This document shows positions 42,576 to 52,015 of a stretch of DNA of 64,000 nucleotides, in pieces. Under the pieces are notes generated by a model. The model was not told the DNA's origin and searched no databases. It saw nothing but the letters and a program-made list of their open reading frames with translations. Positions within the stretch are counted from its first letter, which is position 1. Each line of letters begins with the position of its first letter. The stretch comes from Buchnera aphidicola (Chaetogeoica yunlongensis) (GTDB lineage Bacteria > Pseudomonadota > Gammaproteobacteria > Enterobacterales > Enterobacteriaceae): assembly GCA_039829965.1 (NCBI GenBank), contig CP139909.1, positions 124,001-188,000 of the forward strand. Direction: 5' to 3'. A program made the position numbers and the translations under genes.

Positions 42576-44434
42576 ATATTATTTATTTTGTAATTTTATG
42601 TCCATTAATTAGTTGTATAATTTTGTTATTTTTTGATAACTCTTTATCAAAGAAATTAGTGAAACAAATAAGTATTGGATCAATTTTTTTGTCTATGATG
42701 ATATCGTTTTATAGTATTTTTTATTTTTTTAAACAAGGTCTAAAAGATGTATTTGTTTTTCCGTTGTGGACGTGGATGTCTATGGATAATTTAAAGATAG
42801 ATTTTAGCTTTTTATTGGATGGATTATCTATAACAATGTTGGTTATGATAACTACTATAGGATTTTTAATACATTTGTTTTCTAGTTGGTATATGAATTT
42901 TCAAATTGGATATACACGATTTTTTGCATATATGAATTTATTTATAGCAAGCATGATTTTATTAATTTTAGCTAATAATTTAATTATTATGTATATTGGA
43001 TGGGAAGGTGTAGGTTTATGTTCGTATTTATTAGTAGGTTTTTATCATAATAAAATTAATGTTAGTTATGCAGCTATGAAAGGTTTTATAATGACTAGGA
43101 TAGGAGATATATTTTTAATATTATCAATTTTTTTTGTGTATAAAACTTTCGGAACAGTTGATTTTTTAAAATTGAAATATATTTTTCAAACTACTAAAAC
43201 ATTTGAAATGATTCAACTAATAGATTATATTTCTATATTTATGTTAATTGGAGTATTAGCTAAATCCGCTCAAATTCCTTTGTATACTTGGTTAATAGAT
43301 GCTATGGTCGGGCCTACACCTGCATCTGCATTAATCCATTCTTCTACAATGGTTACTTCTGGTATATATTTAGTTGCAAGGATGAATTTTTTATTTTCTC
43401 ATTCAGAAATATTGTATTATTTAGGAATCATAGGTAGTGTTACGTTACTTGTTGCTTGCGTTTTAGCATTAGTTCAAAAAAATATTAAACGTATTTTAGC
43501 TTATTCTACTATAAGTCAAATAGGGTATATGTTTATTGCTTTATCTATGCAGGAATGGTCATTAGCTATTAATCATTTAGTTACTCATGCTATTTTTAAA
43601 ACTTTATTGTTTCTTTCAGCTGGTGCTGTGATTATTTTATTAAATCATGAACAAAATATTTTTAAAATGGGTGATTTACAAAAAAAATATCCTATTTTAT
43701 GTTATTCTTTTTTGTGTGGTGGTGCTTCTTTAGCTTCTTTTCCAATATTGACATCTGGGTTTTATAGTAAAGGTAATATTTTATTTTCTGCTTTAGAAAA
43801 TAATTATATGTTATTTTTAATATCTGGCTTGTTTGGTTCTTTATTAACTTCTATTTATACATTTAGAATGATTTTTTTAGTTTTTTTTGGAAATAGCAAT
43901 ACATCAAATTTGAATAATCTTGTTTCTTTAAAATCGTATTCTTGTTATTTTCCTCTTGGATTGTTAATTTTTTTTTCTACCTTTATTTTTGCACTAATAA
44001 ATTTACCTTTGTTGTCAGTGTTTCCTAAAAAAGAGTATTTATTAGTTCATTCTTCTAAGTTTTTATTTGAAATATGTTGTGGTTGTTTATCTGTTTTAGG
44101 AGTTTTTATTTCTTATTGTTGTTGGATATTGAATAAAAAATTAGTTGATATATTATTAAGTATTAAATTAGGAAAGTATGTATATGATTTTTTATTGAAT
44201 TTTAGTTTTTTCGATGGTTTGTATAGATATTTATTTATTGTTCCATATTTATTTATTTCTAAATCATTAAAATCTGATCCTATGAAAAATTTTTTATTGA
44301 TGTTTGTTAACAAATATTTATCATTAGGTAAAAAATTGAAGTATTTTCATGATGGATATTTGCATTCATATATTTTATTTATAATATTTGGATTTTTCTT
44401 AATTTTATTTATAACTATAAATTTAAATAATTAA
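42572..44434 (+). CDS. nuoL: NADH-quinone oxidoreductase subunit L
   Basis: NuoL is the distal antiporter-like pump with the lateral helix HL; 620 residues (613 in E. coli). Conserved charged residues include Glu in YIGWEGVGLCS, Asp in TRIGDIFL, Lys in LAKSAQIPLYTW, His in LIHSSTMVTSG and Lys in THAIFKTLLF. The terminal pair Lys399-Asp400 of E. coli is Lys400-Gly401 here (GFYSKGNIL), so the Asp is lost. The C-terminal helix region is diverged but present. Confidence 0.96.
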   Translation: MNIIYFVILCPLISCIILLFFDNSLSKKLVKQISIGSIFLSMMISFYSIFYFFKQGLKDVFVFPLWTWMSMDNLKIDFSFLLDGLSITMLVMITTIGFLIHLFSSWYMNFQIGYTRFFAYMNLFIASMILLILANNLIIMYIGWEGVGLCSYLLVGFYHNKINVSYAAMKGFIMTRIGDIFLILSIFFVYKTFGTVDFLKLKYIFQTTKTFEMIQLIDYISIFMLIGVLAKSAQIPLYTWLIDAMVGPTPASALIHSSTMVTSGIYLVARMNFLFSHSEILYYLGIIGSVTLLVACVLALVQKNIKRILAYSTISQIGYMFIALSMQEWSLAINHLVTHAIFKTLLFLSAGAVIILLNHEQNIFKMGDLQKKYPILCYSFLCGGASLASFPILTSGFYSKGNILFSALENNYMLFLISGLFGSLLTSIYTFRMIFLVFFGNSNTSNLNNLVSLKSYSCYFPLGLLIFFSTFIFALINLPLLSVFPKKEYLLVHSSKFLFEICCGCLSVLGVFISYCCWILNKKLVDILLSIKLGKYVYDFLLNFSFFDGLYRYLFIVPYLFISKSLKSDPMKNFLLMFVNKYLSLGKKLKYFHDGYLHSYILFIIFGFFLILFITINLNN

Positions 44435-44547
44435 TTTGGTTATAGAAAATATATGTTTTTATATTTTTTATGTGAAATTAATTGTTTTATTTTTTTAAAA
44501 GTATTGGTATTTTTAAAATCTATTTAATAAACAGGAATTTAGTTAGC

Positions 44548-46065
44548 ATGTTACTTCCTATTTTGCTTATTATCCCTTTTTTTAGTGGGATACTATGTTT
44601 GTTTATGAATAATAAGTATGTAAATTTTTCTTATTATTTATCATTAATTTCTATGACAATTGTATTTATTTTATCTTTAATTTTGTTTTATCAATGTTTT
44701 TATATAGATTATTCGAATTCATTGACTCACCACTGGAATGTAGAATATATTATTCCATGGATTTCTAGATTAGGAATTTCTTTTTATTTAGCTGTTGATA
44801 GATTATCTATATTAATGCTAAATTTAACTAGCGTTTTAGGATTGATATCTATATTTTGTTCTTTTGATCAAATTAGAAGAAATATAGGGATGTTTTATTT
44901 TAGTTTATTGTGGACGATTGGTTCCATGATAGGAATATTTATTTCAATAGATTTATTTTTGTTTTTTTGTTTTTGGGAATTAAGCATTTTACCTATTTAT
45001 TTCTTAGTTGTTATGTGGGGTTATGGGAATAATAATGAAAAAGTGTGTTTAAAAAGAATTCATTCAGCTAATAAATTTTTTATTTATTCACAAATTTCGG
45101 GTTTAATATTGTTATTTTCGATATTAGCATTAGTATATACAAATTATACTTATAATAATTTTTTTACTTTTAATTATGAGATATTATGTAAAGCAAAAAT
45201 TCCTATTTTATTAGAAAGTTGTATTATGTTTTGTTTTTTTTTAGCGTTTGCAATAAAAATTCCTATTGTTCCTTTTCATGGATGGTTGCCAGATTTTCAT
45301 GTTTATTCTCCTATAATGGGTTCTGTTGATTTATCTGGAATTTTATTAAAAACTGGAATATATGCTTTAATGCGATTTAATTTACCATTATTTCCTCATG
45401 CTACTGTTAGATTTTCTTTTGTAATAATTTGTTTGGGTATTATAACTATTTTTTATGGTATTTTTGTTTCTTATTTTCAAGATAATATTAAGCGGTTTAT
45501 TGCATACATTTCTATATCACATATGGGGTTTGTGATTATATCTATTTATAGTATTAATCAATTGTCTTATCAAGGTGGTATTTTATTAGTTATTACGTGC
45601 AGTTTATCTACTTCTGCATTATTTTTGTTATCTGGTCAGTTATTCAAAAATTTAGGAACTTTTAAGATAAGTAAAATGGGTGGTTTATGGTCTAAATTAA
45701 AGTGGATACCAGGATTTTTCTTTTTTTTTATAGTGTCTAATTTTGGAATTCCTGGTACTGGTAATTTTTCTGGTGAATTGATGACTTTAATGGGTTGTTT
45801 TAAGTTTTTTCCTGTTATTGTTGGAATACTTTCGATTTCGTTAATATTTTCTGCTTTATGTTCTTTAACGGTAGTACAAAGAATTTATTTTGGTGTTATG
45901 AATAAAAATAATCTTGTTTTTATTTCTAATCGGGTAATTGTAAAGAATTTTTTTGTATTTTTGTTCTTATCAATTTTAATACTTATAATTGGATTTTATC
46001 CAAAGATAATTTTTGATGTTTCATATTCTTCTTTGTGTAATATTCATGAAATTTTTCATATTTAA
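44548..46065 (+). CDS. nuoM: NADH-quinone oxidoreductase subunit M
   Basis: NuoM is the middle antiporter-like pump; 505 residues (509 in E. coli). The ATG at 44548 matches the family start MLLP and has AGGAA upstream; the frame stays open to a TTG at 44482. Key residues are kept: Glu in FCFWELSILP, Lys in FAIKIPIVPFHGW, Lys in ILLKTGIYALMRF and Glu in GNFSGELM. The His of MIAHG in E. coli (His348) is Cys351 here (ITCSLSTSALF). Confidence 0.95.
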   Translation: MLLPILLIIPFFSGILCLFMNNKYVNFSYYLSLISMTIVFILSLILFYQCFYIDYSNSLTHHWNVEYIIPWISRLGISFYLAVDRLSILMLNLTSVLGLISIFCSFDQIRRNIGMFYFSLLWTIGSMIGIFISIDLFLFFCFWELSILPIYFLVVMWGYGNNNEKVCLKRIHSANKFFIYSQISGLILLFSILALVYTNYTYNNFFTFNYEILCKAKIPILLESCIMFCFFLAFAIKIPIVPFHGWLPDFHVYSPIMGSVDLSGILLKTGIYALMRFNLPLFPHATVRFSFVIICLGIITIFYGIFVSYFQDNIKRFIAYISISHMGFVIISIYSINQLSYQGGILLVITCSLSTSALFLLSGQLFKNLGTFKISKMGGLWSKLKWIPGFFFFFIVSNFGIPGTGNFSGELMTLMGCFKFFPVIVGILSISLIFSALCSLTVVQRIYFGVMNKNNLVFISNRVIVKNFFVFLFLSILILIIGFYPKIIFDVSYSSLCNIHEIFHI

Positions 46066-46090
46066 TTTAATTAAAAGGTATTGATTTACA

Positions 46091-47566
46091 ATGATAAGTT
46101 TTATGCAGCAATTAATAGTATTGTATCCATTATTGGTATTAATATTAATTACAATTTTGATGATTTTATTTATTTCGTATAATCGTAATCATTTTTGTGT
46201 TTTTTTATTAACTAGTGTGGGTTTGTTAGTTTCTTTTGTTTTTTTATGTATGATTAATAATATTGTTCCAGTTAGTTTTACTTCATTATTTTATATAGAT
46301 AGGTATTCGTTATTATATATTGGGATTGTGCTTATTTGTAGTTTTGTGACTTGTTTTTTTTTGTATTGTAGTTTATCAAAACATTTATATGATTATGAAG
46401 AATTTTATTTATTACTTTTATTTTCTACAATAGGTTGTATATCATTAATTATTTCTAATCACTTTTTTTCTTTTTTTATAGGATTAGAATTAATTTCTTT
46501 GTCTTCTATTGGTTTAATTTCATATGCTTATTGGAATAAAAAAGCATTAGAAGCTGCTTTTAAGTATATGTTATTATCTGGTGTGATATCAGCGTGTTTG
46601 TTGTTTGGTATGTCTTTAATATATTCTGTTACAGGAAGTTTTGAATTATCTAGTATTATTTATGAATTAGTTATGATGGTAAAGAAATATAATTTTAATA
46701 TTATTTTATTTTTTGGTTTTAGTTTATTTATTATTTCTGTAGCATCAAAATTATCTATTTTTCCTTTTCATATATGGACTCCAGATGTATATGAAGGGAC
46801 TTCGTCTAAAACATTAATTTTTTTTTCTACTGCTACTAAAATTGCAATTTTTAGTTTTTTATATAAGATATTTATTATATTAGCATCTTGTCATATAGGA
46901 GTTTTTAGTGATTTATTAAATATGATGTCATGTATTTCAATTATTATTGGTAATTTAATGGCTATTCGTCAAACTAGTTTTAGTAGATTGATAGGATATG
47001 CATCTATTTCTCAATTTGGATATTTGTTTATTACATTATTCGCATCTAATTATAATATTCAATTATCTTTAGAAGTAGTAGGAATATACTTAATTGGTTA
47101 TGCTATAGCAAATATTGGAATATTTGGATTAATAAGTGTTTTATCTAGTATATATAGAAAGTGCAATTTAGATTTGATAAATTCTTATACTAGTTTTTTT
47201 TGGTATAATCCGATTTTATCTACTATTATGATAATAATGATTATGTCTTTGTCTGGAATTCCTATTACGTTAGGATTTATTGGAAAATTTTATTTAATGT
47301 CTTTGGTAGTAAAAGAAAAAATGTGGTTTTTTGGTTTTTTGATTTTAGTAAGTACTGCTATAGGATTATATGCTTACTTAAAAATAATATCAAAATTATT
47401 TATTGTTCCTGACAATAAAAACTTTATGAATCGTATAGAAATTTTTTCTCAAAAAAGTGGTATTATATTTTTAATTTTATTTTTAATTTTAATATCAATA
47501 TTGGCATTAATTTTAGGTATTTTTCCGTATATAATTATAAATTTAGTTTATTTTTTTCAATTTTAA
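46091..47566 (+). CDS. nuoN: NADH-quinone oxidoreductase subunit N
   Basis: NuoN is the proximal antiporter-like pump; 491 residues (485 in E. coli). Proton-path residues are intact: Glu in FIGLELISL, Lys in ASKLSIFPFHIWTPDVYEG, Lys in STATKIAIF and the late Lys in LGFIGKFYLM. This closes a complete nuoA-N operon with no missing subunit. Confidence 0.96.
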   Translation: MISFMQQLIVLYPLLVLILITILMILFISYNRNHFCVFLLTSVGLLVSFVFLCMINNIVPVSFTSLFYIDRYSLLYIGIVLICSFVTCFFLYCSLSKHLYDYEEFYLLLLFSTIGCISLIISNHFFSFFIGLELISLSSIGLISYAYWNKKALEAAFKYMLLSGVISACLLFGMSLIYSVTGSFELSSIIYELVMMVKKYNFNIILFFGFSLFIISVASKLSIFPFHIWTPDVYEGTSSKTLIFFSTATKIAIFSFLYKIFIILASCHIGVFSDLLNMMSCISIIIGNLMAIRQTSFSRLIGYASISQFGYLFITLFASNYNIQLSLEVVGIYLIGYAIANIGIFGLISVLSSIYRKCNLDLINSYTSFFWYNPILSTIMIIMIMSLSGIPITLGFIGKFYLMSLVVKEKMWFFGFLILVSTAIGLYAYLKIISKLFIVPDNKNFMNRIEIFSQKSGIIFLILFLILISILALILGIFPYIIINLVYFFQF

Positions 47567-47671
47567 TGGTAATAAGAATAGAATTTTTAACTATATTTTT
47601 GTTGCATATAAATTTTAATTAAATTCATTTTTTTTTGTCAATATTAATATTAGAATCAGAAAGGTTTTGTA

Positions 47672-48631
47672 ATGGTTGATACTATAGGTACACCTATTTT
47701 ATGGTGTAGTGTTGGAGTAATAATAATAATTTTATTAGTTATTGATTTTAGTGTACAAAATTTTTTTAAAAGTGAAGATACTTCGACAAAATTAGCTTTA
47801 ATATTATCTTTATTATGGTTCTTAATAACAATTTTATTCAGTTGTTTTATATGGTTATATACAAAATTTACTTTTAATGAAAATTTAGCAAGTAAGAATT
47901 TTTTTGTTTTTTTATCTGGATATTTTTTAGAAAAAAGTTTTTCCATGGATAATATGGCAATTTGGTATATTTTATTTCAATCTTTTTCTATTCCAGTGAT
48001 TTTTCAAAGAAAAATTTTATTGTATGGAATATTTTTTGCATTAATATTAAGAAGTATTTTAATTTTTTGTGGTATATGGTTATTGTCTAATTGGTCATTT
48101 ATTTTTTATATACTTGGTATATTTTTGTTTTTTACTGGAGTAAAAATTATTTTTTTAGATAGCAATGGTGATAAACAGAATACTCAAGATATTTTTTTCG
48201 TAAAATGGATATATAGAAATTTTCGACTAACTAAAAATTTTTCAGGTAATAAATTTTTTTCTAGAGAAAAAGGGGTATTAGTTGCTACTCCTTTATTTTT
48301 AGTGTTGATATTAGTAGAACTGAATGATATAATTTTGTCTCTTGATAGTATTCCAGCTATTTTTTCAATTACTAAAGATCCATTCATTGTAATGACGTCT
48401 AGTTTTTTTTCTATGGCGGGTTTACGTTCTGTTTATATTATATTAGTTAATGAGTTACAAAACATTAGTTTTATAAAATATGGAATTGCAGTAATATTAA
48501 TTTTTATTAGTATAAAAATTTTATTAAAAGAATTATTTGAAATACCAATATCAGTTTCTTTAGCATTTATAATGATTACTTTAATATCTTGTTTTATAGC
48601 TGGAAAAATTTTCGTTAAAGTGAAAATATAA
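47672..48631 (+). CDS. alx: TerC-family membrane protein Alx (manganese exporter type)
   Basis: This is a TerC-family protein, 319 residues, aligning end to end with E. coli Alx (YgjT, 321 residues) from TIGTPILWC at the N-terminus. Seven to nine hydrophobic helices; the paired acidic motifs of the family are present as LEKSFSMDN near 92 and LVELNDIILSLDSIPAIF near 215, followed by DPFIVMTSS. E. coli Alx has been linked to manganese export and its mRNA has a pH-responsive element; the 105-base spacer here shows no such structure. It sits between nuoN and folC, which is not its E. coli location. Confidence 0.9.
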   Translation: MVDTIGTPILWCSVGVIIIILLVIDFSVQNFFKSEDTSTKLALILSLLWFLITILFSCFIWLYTKFTFNENLASKNFFVFLSGYFLEKSFSMDNMAIWYILFQSFSIPVIFQRKILLYGIFFALILRSILIFCGIWLLSNWSFIFYILGIFLFFTGVKIIFLDSNGDKQNTQDIFFVKWIYRNFRLTKNFSGNKFFSREKGVLVATPLFLVLILVELNDIILSLDSIPAIFSITKDPFIVMTSSFFSMAGLRSVYIILVNELQNISFIKYGIAVILIFISIKILLKELFEIPISVSLAFIMITLISCFIAGKIFVKVKI

Positions 48632-48715
48632 ATTAATTGATATATTAATTTTTTATATGTACAGTAGTAATGTAATTTTTTTTAAAATAATTTTATTCAA
48701 TAAGAAATTATATTT

Positions 48716-49993
48716 ATGATTAATAATGGTATTTTTAAATTTCATTCTTTTGGATCTTGGTTGAACTTTTTGAATAATAATTTAGTAAATTATAGCATTG
48801 ATAATTCTTTAGAACGAATATTATATGTTGCTAAACGATTAGGAATTCTCAAATCTAATGTTTTTTCTATTATAGTTGGTGGCACGAATGGAAAGAGTAC
48901 AGTATGTTTTATTTTAGAATCGTTATTTTTAGAATTAGGATATCAAGTTGGATTATACACTTCACCACATCTAATTCAATATTGTGAACGTCTTCGTATC
49001 AATGGATTAGAATTAGATAATAGTATTCATATAGAATCATTTAGTGATATTAGATATTTTCAAAAAGATATTTTATTAACTCGTTTTGAGTTTATTACTT
49101 TATCTTCTTTGCTTATATTTAAAAGTTATAATTTGGATATAATGATTTTAGAAGTAGGTTTAGGTGGTAAATTAGATGCTACTAATATTTTGGATTATGA
49201 CATTTCTGTTATAACTAATATAGGTTTAGATCATATGAATGTATTAGGTAGAGATCGTAAATCTATTAGTATTCAAAAATCTGGAATATTTAGAAAGAAC
49301 AAGATTTGTGTTATTGGAGATAAAAATCTTCCTACAGTTTCTAAAAATATTGCTAAAGCACGACAAGTTAAGTTAAAAATAATTGATGAAGATTGGATGT
49401 ATACAAAGTCACAGTCTAGTTGGAATTTTTTTAGTAAACGTGTAGAATGGTTAAATTTATCGTTACCAAAAATATCTTTAGAAAGTGCTGCCATAGCTTT
49501 AATGGTTGTCTTAGAATCTGGAATTAGCATTCAAAAAAAAATTTTTAGGAAAAGTGTTTCTAAAATAAAATTAAAAGGTCGTTTTGAAATTATACATAAT
49601 GACCCCACTATTATTTTAGATGTTGCTCATAATTATCATGCTGTTTATCATTTGTTTAATAACTTCTTATCTAAAATAAAAGTAAAAGGAAAACTTTATG
49701 CAATAGTAGGAATGATGAAGGATAAGGATATACGTAGTACGATGATACCATTGATTTCAATAGTGAATTATTGGTATTGTGTAACATTATGTACTAATCG
49801 AAGTGCTACTTCTAAACAAATATTACAGTATTTACCTGTTTCTGTATCTCAGCGTGTTAAAAACATGAACATTGCTTTAAAATCTGTATTAGATAGAATT
49901 AAATATTCTGATACAATTTTAGTATTTGGGTCATTTCATGCAGTATTTGAAGCTAGACATTTCTTAATAAAAAATAAAATTTTTAAGGTATAA
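48716..49993 (+). CDS. folC: Folylpolyglutamate synthase/dihydrofolate synthase
   Basis: FolC adds glutamate to folates (and to dihydropteroate in the bifunctional form). It has 425 residues (422 in E. coli). It is a Mur-ligase-type ATPase with the P-loop IVGGTNGKSTV near 55, YTSPHLIQYCERLRING near 80, EVGLGGKLDATN near 143, NIGLDHMNVLG near 163 and DVAHNYHA near 302. With folA in the same window it maintains folate cofactors. cvpA follows, as in the folC-cvpA neighbourhood of E. coli. Confidence 0.94.
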   Translation: MINNGIFKFHSFGSWLNFLNNNLVNYSIDNSLERILYVAKRLGILKSNVFSIIVGGTNGKSTVCFILESLFLELGYQVGLYTSPHLIQYCERLRINGLELDNSIHIESFSDIRYFQKDILLTRFEFITLSSLLIFKSYNLDIMILEVGLGGKLDATNILDYDISVITNIGLDHMNVLGRDRKSISIQKSGIFRKNKICVIGDKNLPTVSKNIAKARQVKLKIIDEDWMYTKSQSSWNFFSKRVEWLNLSLPKISLESAAIALMVVLESGISIQKKIFRKSVSKIKLKGRFEIIHNDPTIILDVAHNYHAVYHLFNNFLSKIKVKGKLYAIVGMMKDKDIRSTMIPLISIVNYWYCVTLCTNRSATSKQILQYLPVSVSQRVKNMNIALKSVLDRIKYSDTILVFGSFHAVFEARHFLIKNKIFKV

Positions 49994-50030
49994 ATTAAAT
50001 TATAAGAAATATTATTTATTAGAATAATTT

Positions 50031-50522
50031 ATGAATATAATCGATTATATTTCAATAACTATTGTTATTTTTTCAGCTGTAATGAGTTTTTTTAAAGGAT
50101 TTTTACAAGAATTATCTTCAATATTGATATGGGTGTTAGGTATATATTTATTTTGTAAGTATTATAATTGTTTCTCCATATTTTCTATATATGTACGTAA
50201 TTTATTTTTACAGTATGTAGTTACTTTTTTAGTATTTTTTATTTTTATCGTAGTGATAAAAAGTTTTTCAAATTATTGTATTTCTATTACTATAGATCAA
50301 TTTGGAATGTCGTTTCTTAACAAAATATTAGGAATATTTTTTGGAATATTTCGTGGTGTATTAATTTTGTGTATTATAATATTTATATTAAGATTATTTA
50401 CGAATATTTCTGATAATTATTATTTTAAAAATTCATTTTTTATTCCATATTTTAATTATTTTATTAAATGTATTGTAAAATTTTTTGTTAAAAATATATT
50501 TTTTTTAAAAACTAAATATTAA
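50031..50522 (+). CDS. cvpA: CvpA-family inner-membrane protein
   Basis: This is a four-helix membrane protein of 163 residues (162 in E. coli). E. coli CvpA is required for colicin V production and affects membrane/envelope stability; its exact activity is unknown. Family features: IDYISITIVIFSAVMSFFKGFLQE at the N-terminus, split here as two runs, and FLNKILGIFFGIFRGVLIL near 98. The C-terminus is Phe/Lys-rich and diverged. Confidence 0.9.
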   Translation: MNIIDYISITIVIFSAVMSFFKGFLQELSSILIWVLGIYLFCKYYNCFSIFSIYVRNLFLQYVVTFLVFFIFIVVIKSFSNYCISITIDQFGMSFLNKILGIFFGIFRGVLILCIIIFILRLFTNISDNYYFKNSFFIPYFNYFIKCIVKFFVKNIFFLKTKY

Positions 50523-50649
50523 TTTAATACAGTTAATTTTAAGTGTTTTTCGTTTAGAAATTTTTAGACTATTTTTAATATAGTTTGTAGTAATGATTTG
50601 TTTTTGTAATAGAGATTTTTTAAACATGTTAATTTTTATAAAATATTTT

Positions 50650-50698
50650 GCGAGTACAATAATATTTATTAGTTTTTTTATAATTTTATTGTATTCGC
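50650..50698. terminator. Long inverted repeat between convergent cvpA and prs
   Basis: GCGAGTACAATAA (50650-50662) pairs with TTATTGTATTCGC (50686-50698) over 13 positions with one G-T wobble, enclosing 23 AT-rich bases. It lies between the 3' ends of cvpA (plus) and prs (minus), 30 bases past the prs stop. No clean T run follows on either strand. It probably marks shared 3' ends. Confidence 0.5.
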
Positions 50699-50728
50699 AT
50701 GTAAAAATTTTATATATACAAAATATTT

Positions 50729-51676
50729 TTAGTGTTCAAACATAGCTGAAATAGATTCTTCATTACTAATTCTTCGAATTGCTTCAGCTAGCATTCCTGA
50801 TAACGTAAGTGTTTTAACTTTAAATAGCATTTTTATTTTTTGAGATAAAGGAATAGTATCACATACTACTACTTCATCAATATGTGAATTTTTTAGGTTT
50901 TCTGAGGCATTTCCTGAAAATATTGGATGAGTTGCATACGCAAAAACTCGATTTGCTCCTCTTATTTTTAATGCTTCAGCAGCTTTACATAAAGTATCTC
51001 CTGTATCAATCATATCATCTACTAAAATACAATCTCTATTAGATACTTCTCCAATGATGTGCATTACTTGTGATACATTTACATTTGGTCTTCGTTTGTC
51101 TATTATAGCCATATCTGTATCATGAAGAAGTTTTGCGATGGCTCGTGCTCGTACAACACCACCTATATCTGGAGAAACTACAATAGGATTTTTTAATTTT
51201 TTTTTAAGCATATCTTCTAATAGAATTAGACTCCCGAAGACATTATCTACAGGAACATCAAAGAATCCTTGTATTTGTTCTGCGTGCAAATCTACTGTTA
51301 ATACTCTATCTATACCAACACTAGAAAAAAAGTCAGCTACTACTTTTGCAGTAATAGGAACACGAGATGATCTTACTCTTCTGTCTTGTCTTGCATATCC
51401 GAAATAAGGAATTACTGTTGTGATTCTTCCTGCTGATGCTCTTCTTAGAGCATCTACCATAACTACTAGTTCCATTAAATTATCGTTAGTGGGGTAACAA
51501 GTAGATTGAATTATAAAGACATCACTTCCTCGAACGTTTTCATTTATTTGTACGCTTATTTCTCCGTCACTAAATTTTCCAACAGATGCATTTCCTAAAT
51601 TAATATATAATTTATTAGCAATAGATTTAGCTAATTTTGGAATAGAATTTCCAGAAAATAATTTCATATCAGGCAC
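50729..51676 (-). CDS. prs: Ribose-phosphate pyrophosphokinase
   Basis: Prs makes PRPP for purines, pyrimidines, histidine, tryptophan and NAD. It has 315 residues, identical in length to E. coli, and is among the best conserved proteins here. Motifs: DALRRASAGRITTVIPYFGYARQD in two runs near 80-105, the flexible KRRPNVNVSQ loop near 195 and the PRPP-binding VDDMIDTGDTLCKAA near 218. The start is GTG, as in E. coli, with GAGG upstream. ispE, which precedes prs in E. coli, is missing. Confidence 0.97.
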   Translation of the reverse strand: MPDMKLFSGNSIPKLAKSIANKLYINLGNASVGKFSDGEISVQINENVRGSDVFIIQSTCYPTNDNLMELVVMVDALRRASAGRITTVIPYFGYARQDRRVRSSRVPITAKVVADFFSSVGIDRVLTVDLHAEQIQGFFDVPVDNVFGSLILLEDMLKKKLKNPIVVSPDIGGVVRARAIAKLLHDTDMAIIDKRRPNVNVSQVMHIIGEVSNRDCILVDDMIDTGDTLCKAAEALKIRGANRVFAYATHPIFSGNASENLKNSHIDEVVVCDTIPLSQKIKMLFKVKTLTLSGMLAEAIRRISNEESISAMFEH

Positions 51677-52015
51677 AAGAAAAACCTCAATAGTGTATAA
51701 ACATTTTTACGTTTATTTATACTAAAAATTTGCGACTATTTTAATTAATGTTAACATAATTATTTATGTGAAATATAAAATATTATTGTTACAAGGTAAA
51801 ATTAATTTTGAAAAAGACTTTTTTTGTAATTATAAGATATAAGATGTTAAGATAGATATTGAGTATATATTTTATATAATTAAAAATTTATACATGTTAA
51901 AACAATAAAATTTTTAACTTAAAAATTAATTAAATATTAATATAATATTTTTATAATGTGATTTACTATAAATTAGTTGTTTTAGTTGATAGATTTAAAA
52001 AAATTTAGGTTTTTG
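51677..52015. other. Intergenic region where ispE would lie, lolB-prs
   Basis: In E. coli the order is lolB-ispE-prs on one strand. Here 339 bases of AT-rich DNA separate lolB and prs, far too short for ispE, and no kinase motif is recognisable. It should carry the prs promoter; none is obvious. Confidence 0.55.

Noticed and set aside
44482..44547. Upstream TTG start extending nuoM by 22 residues
   Set aside because: The added residues have no homology; the ATG at 44548 starts with the family sequence MLLP and follows an AGGAA.
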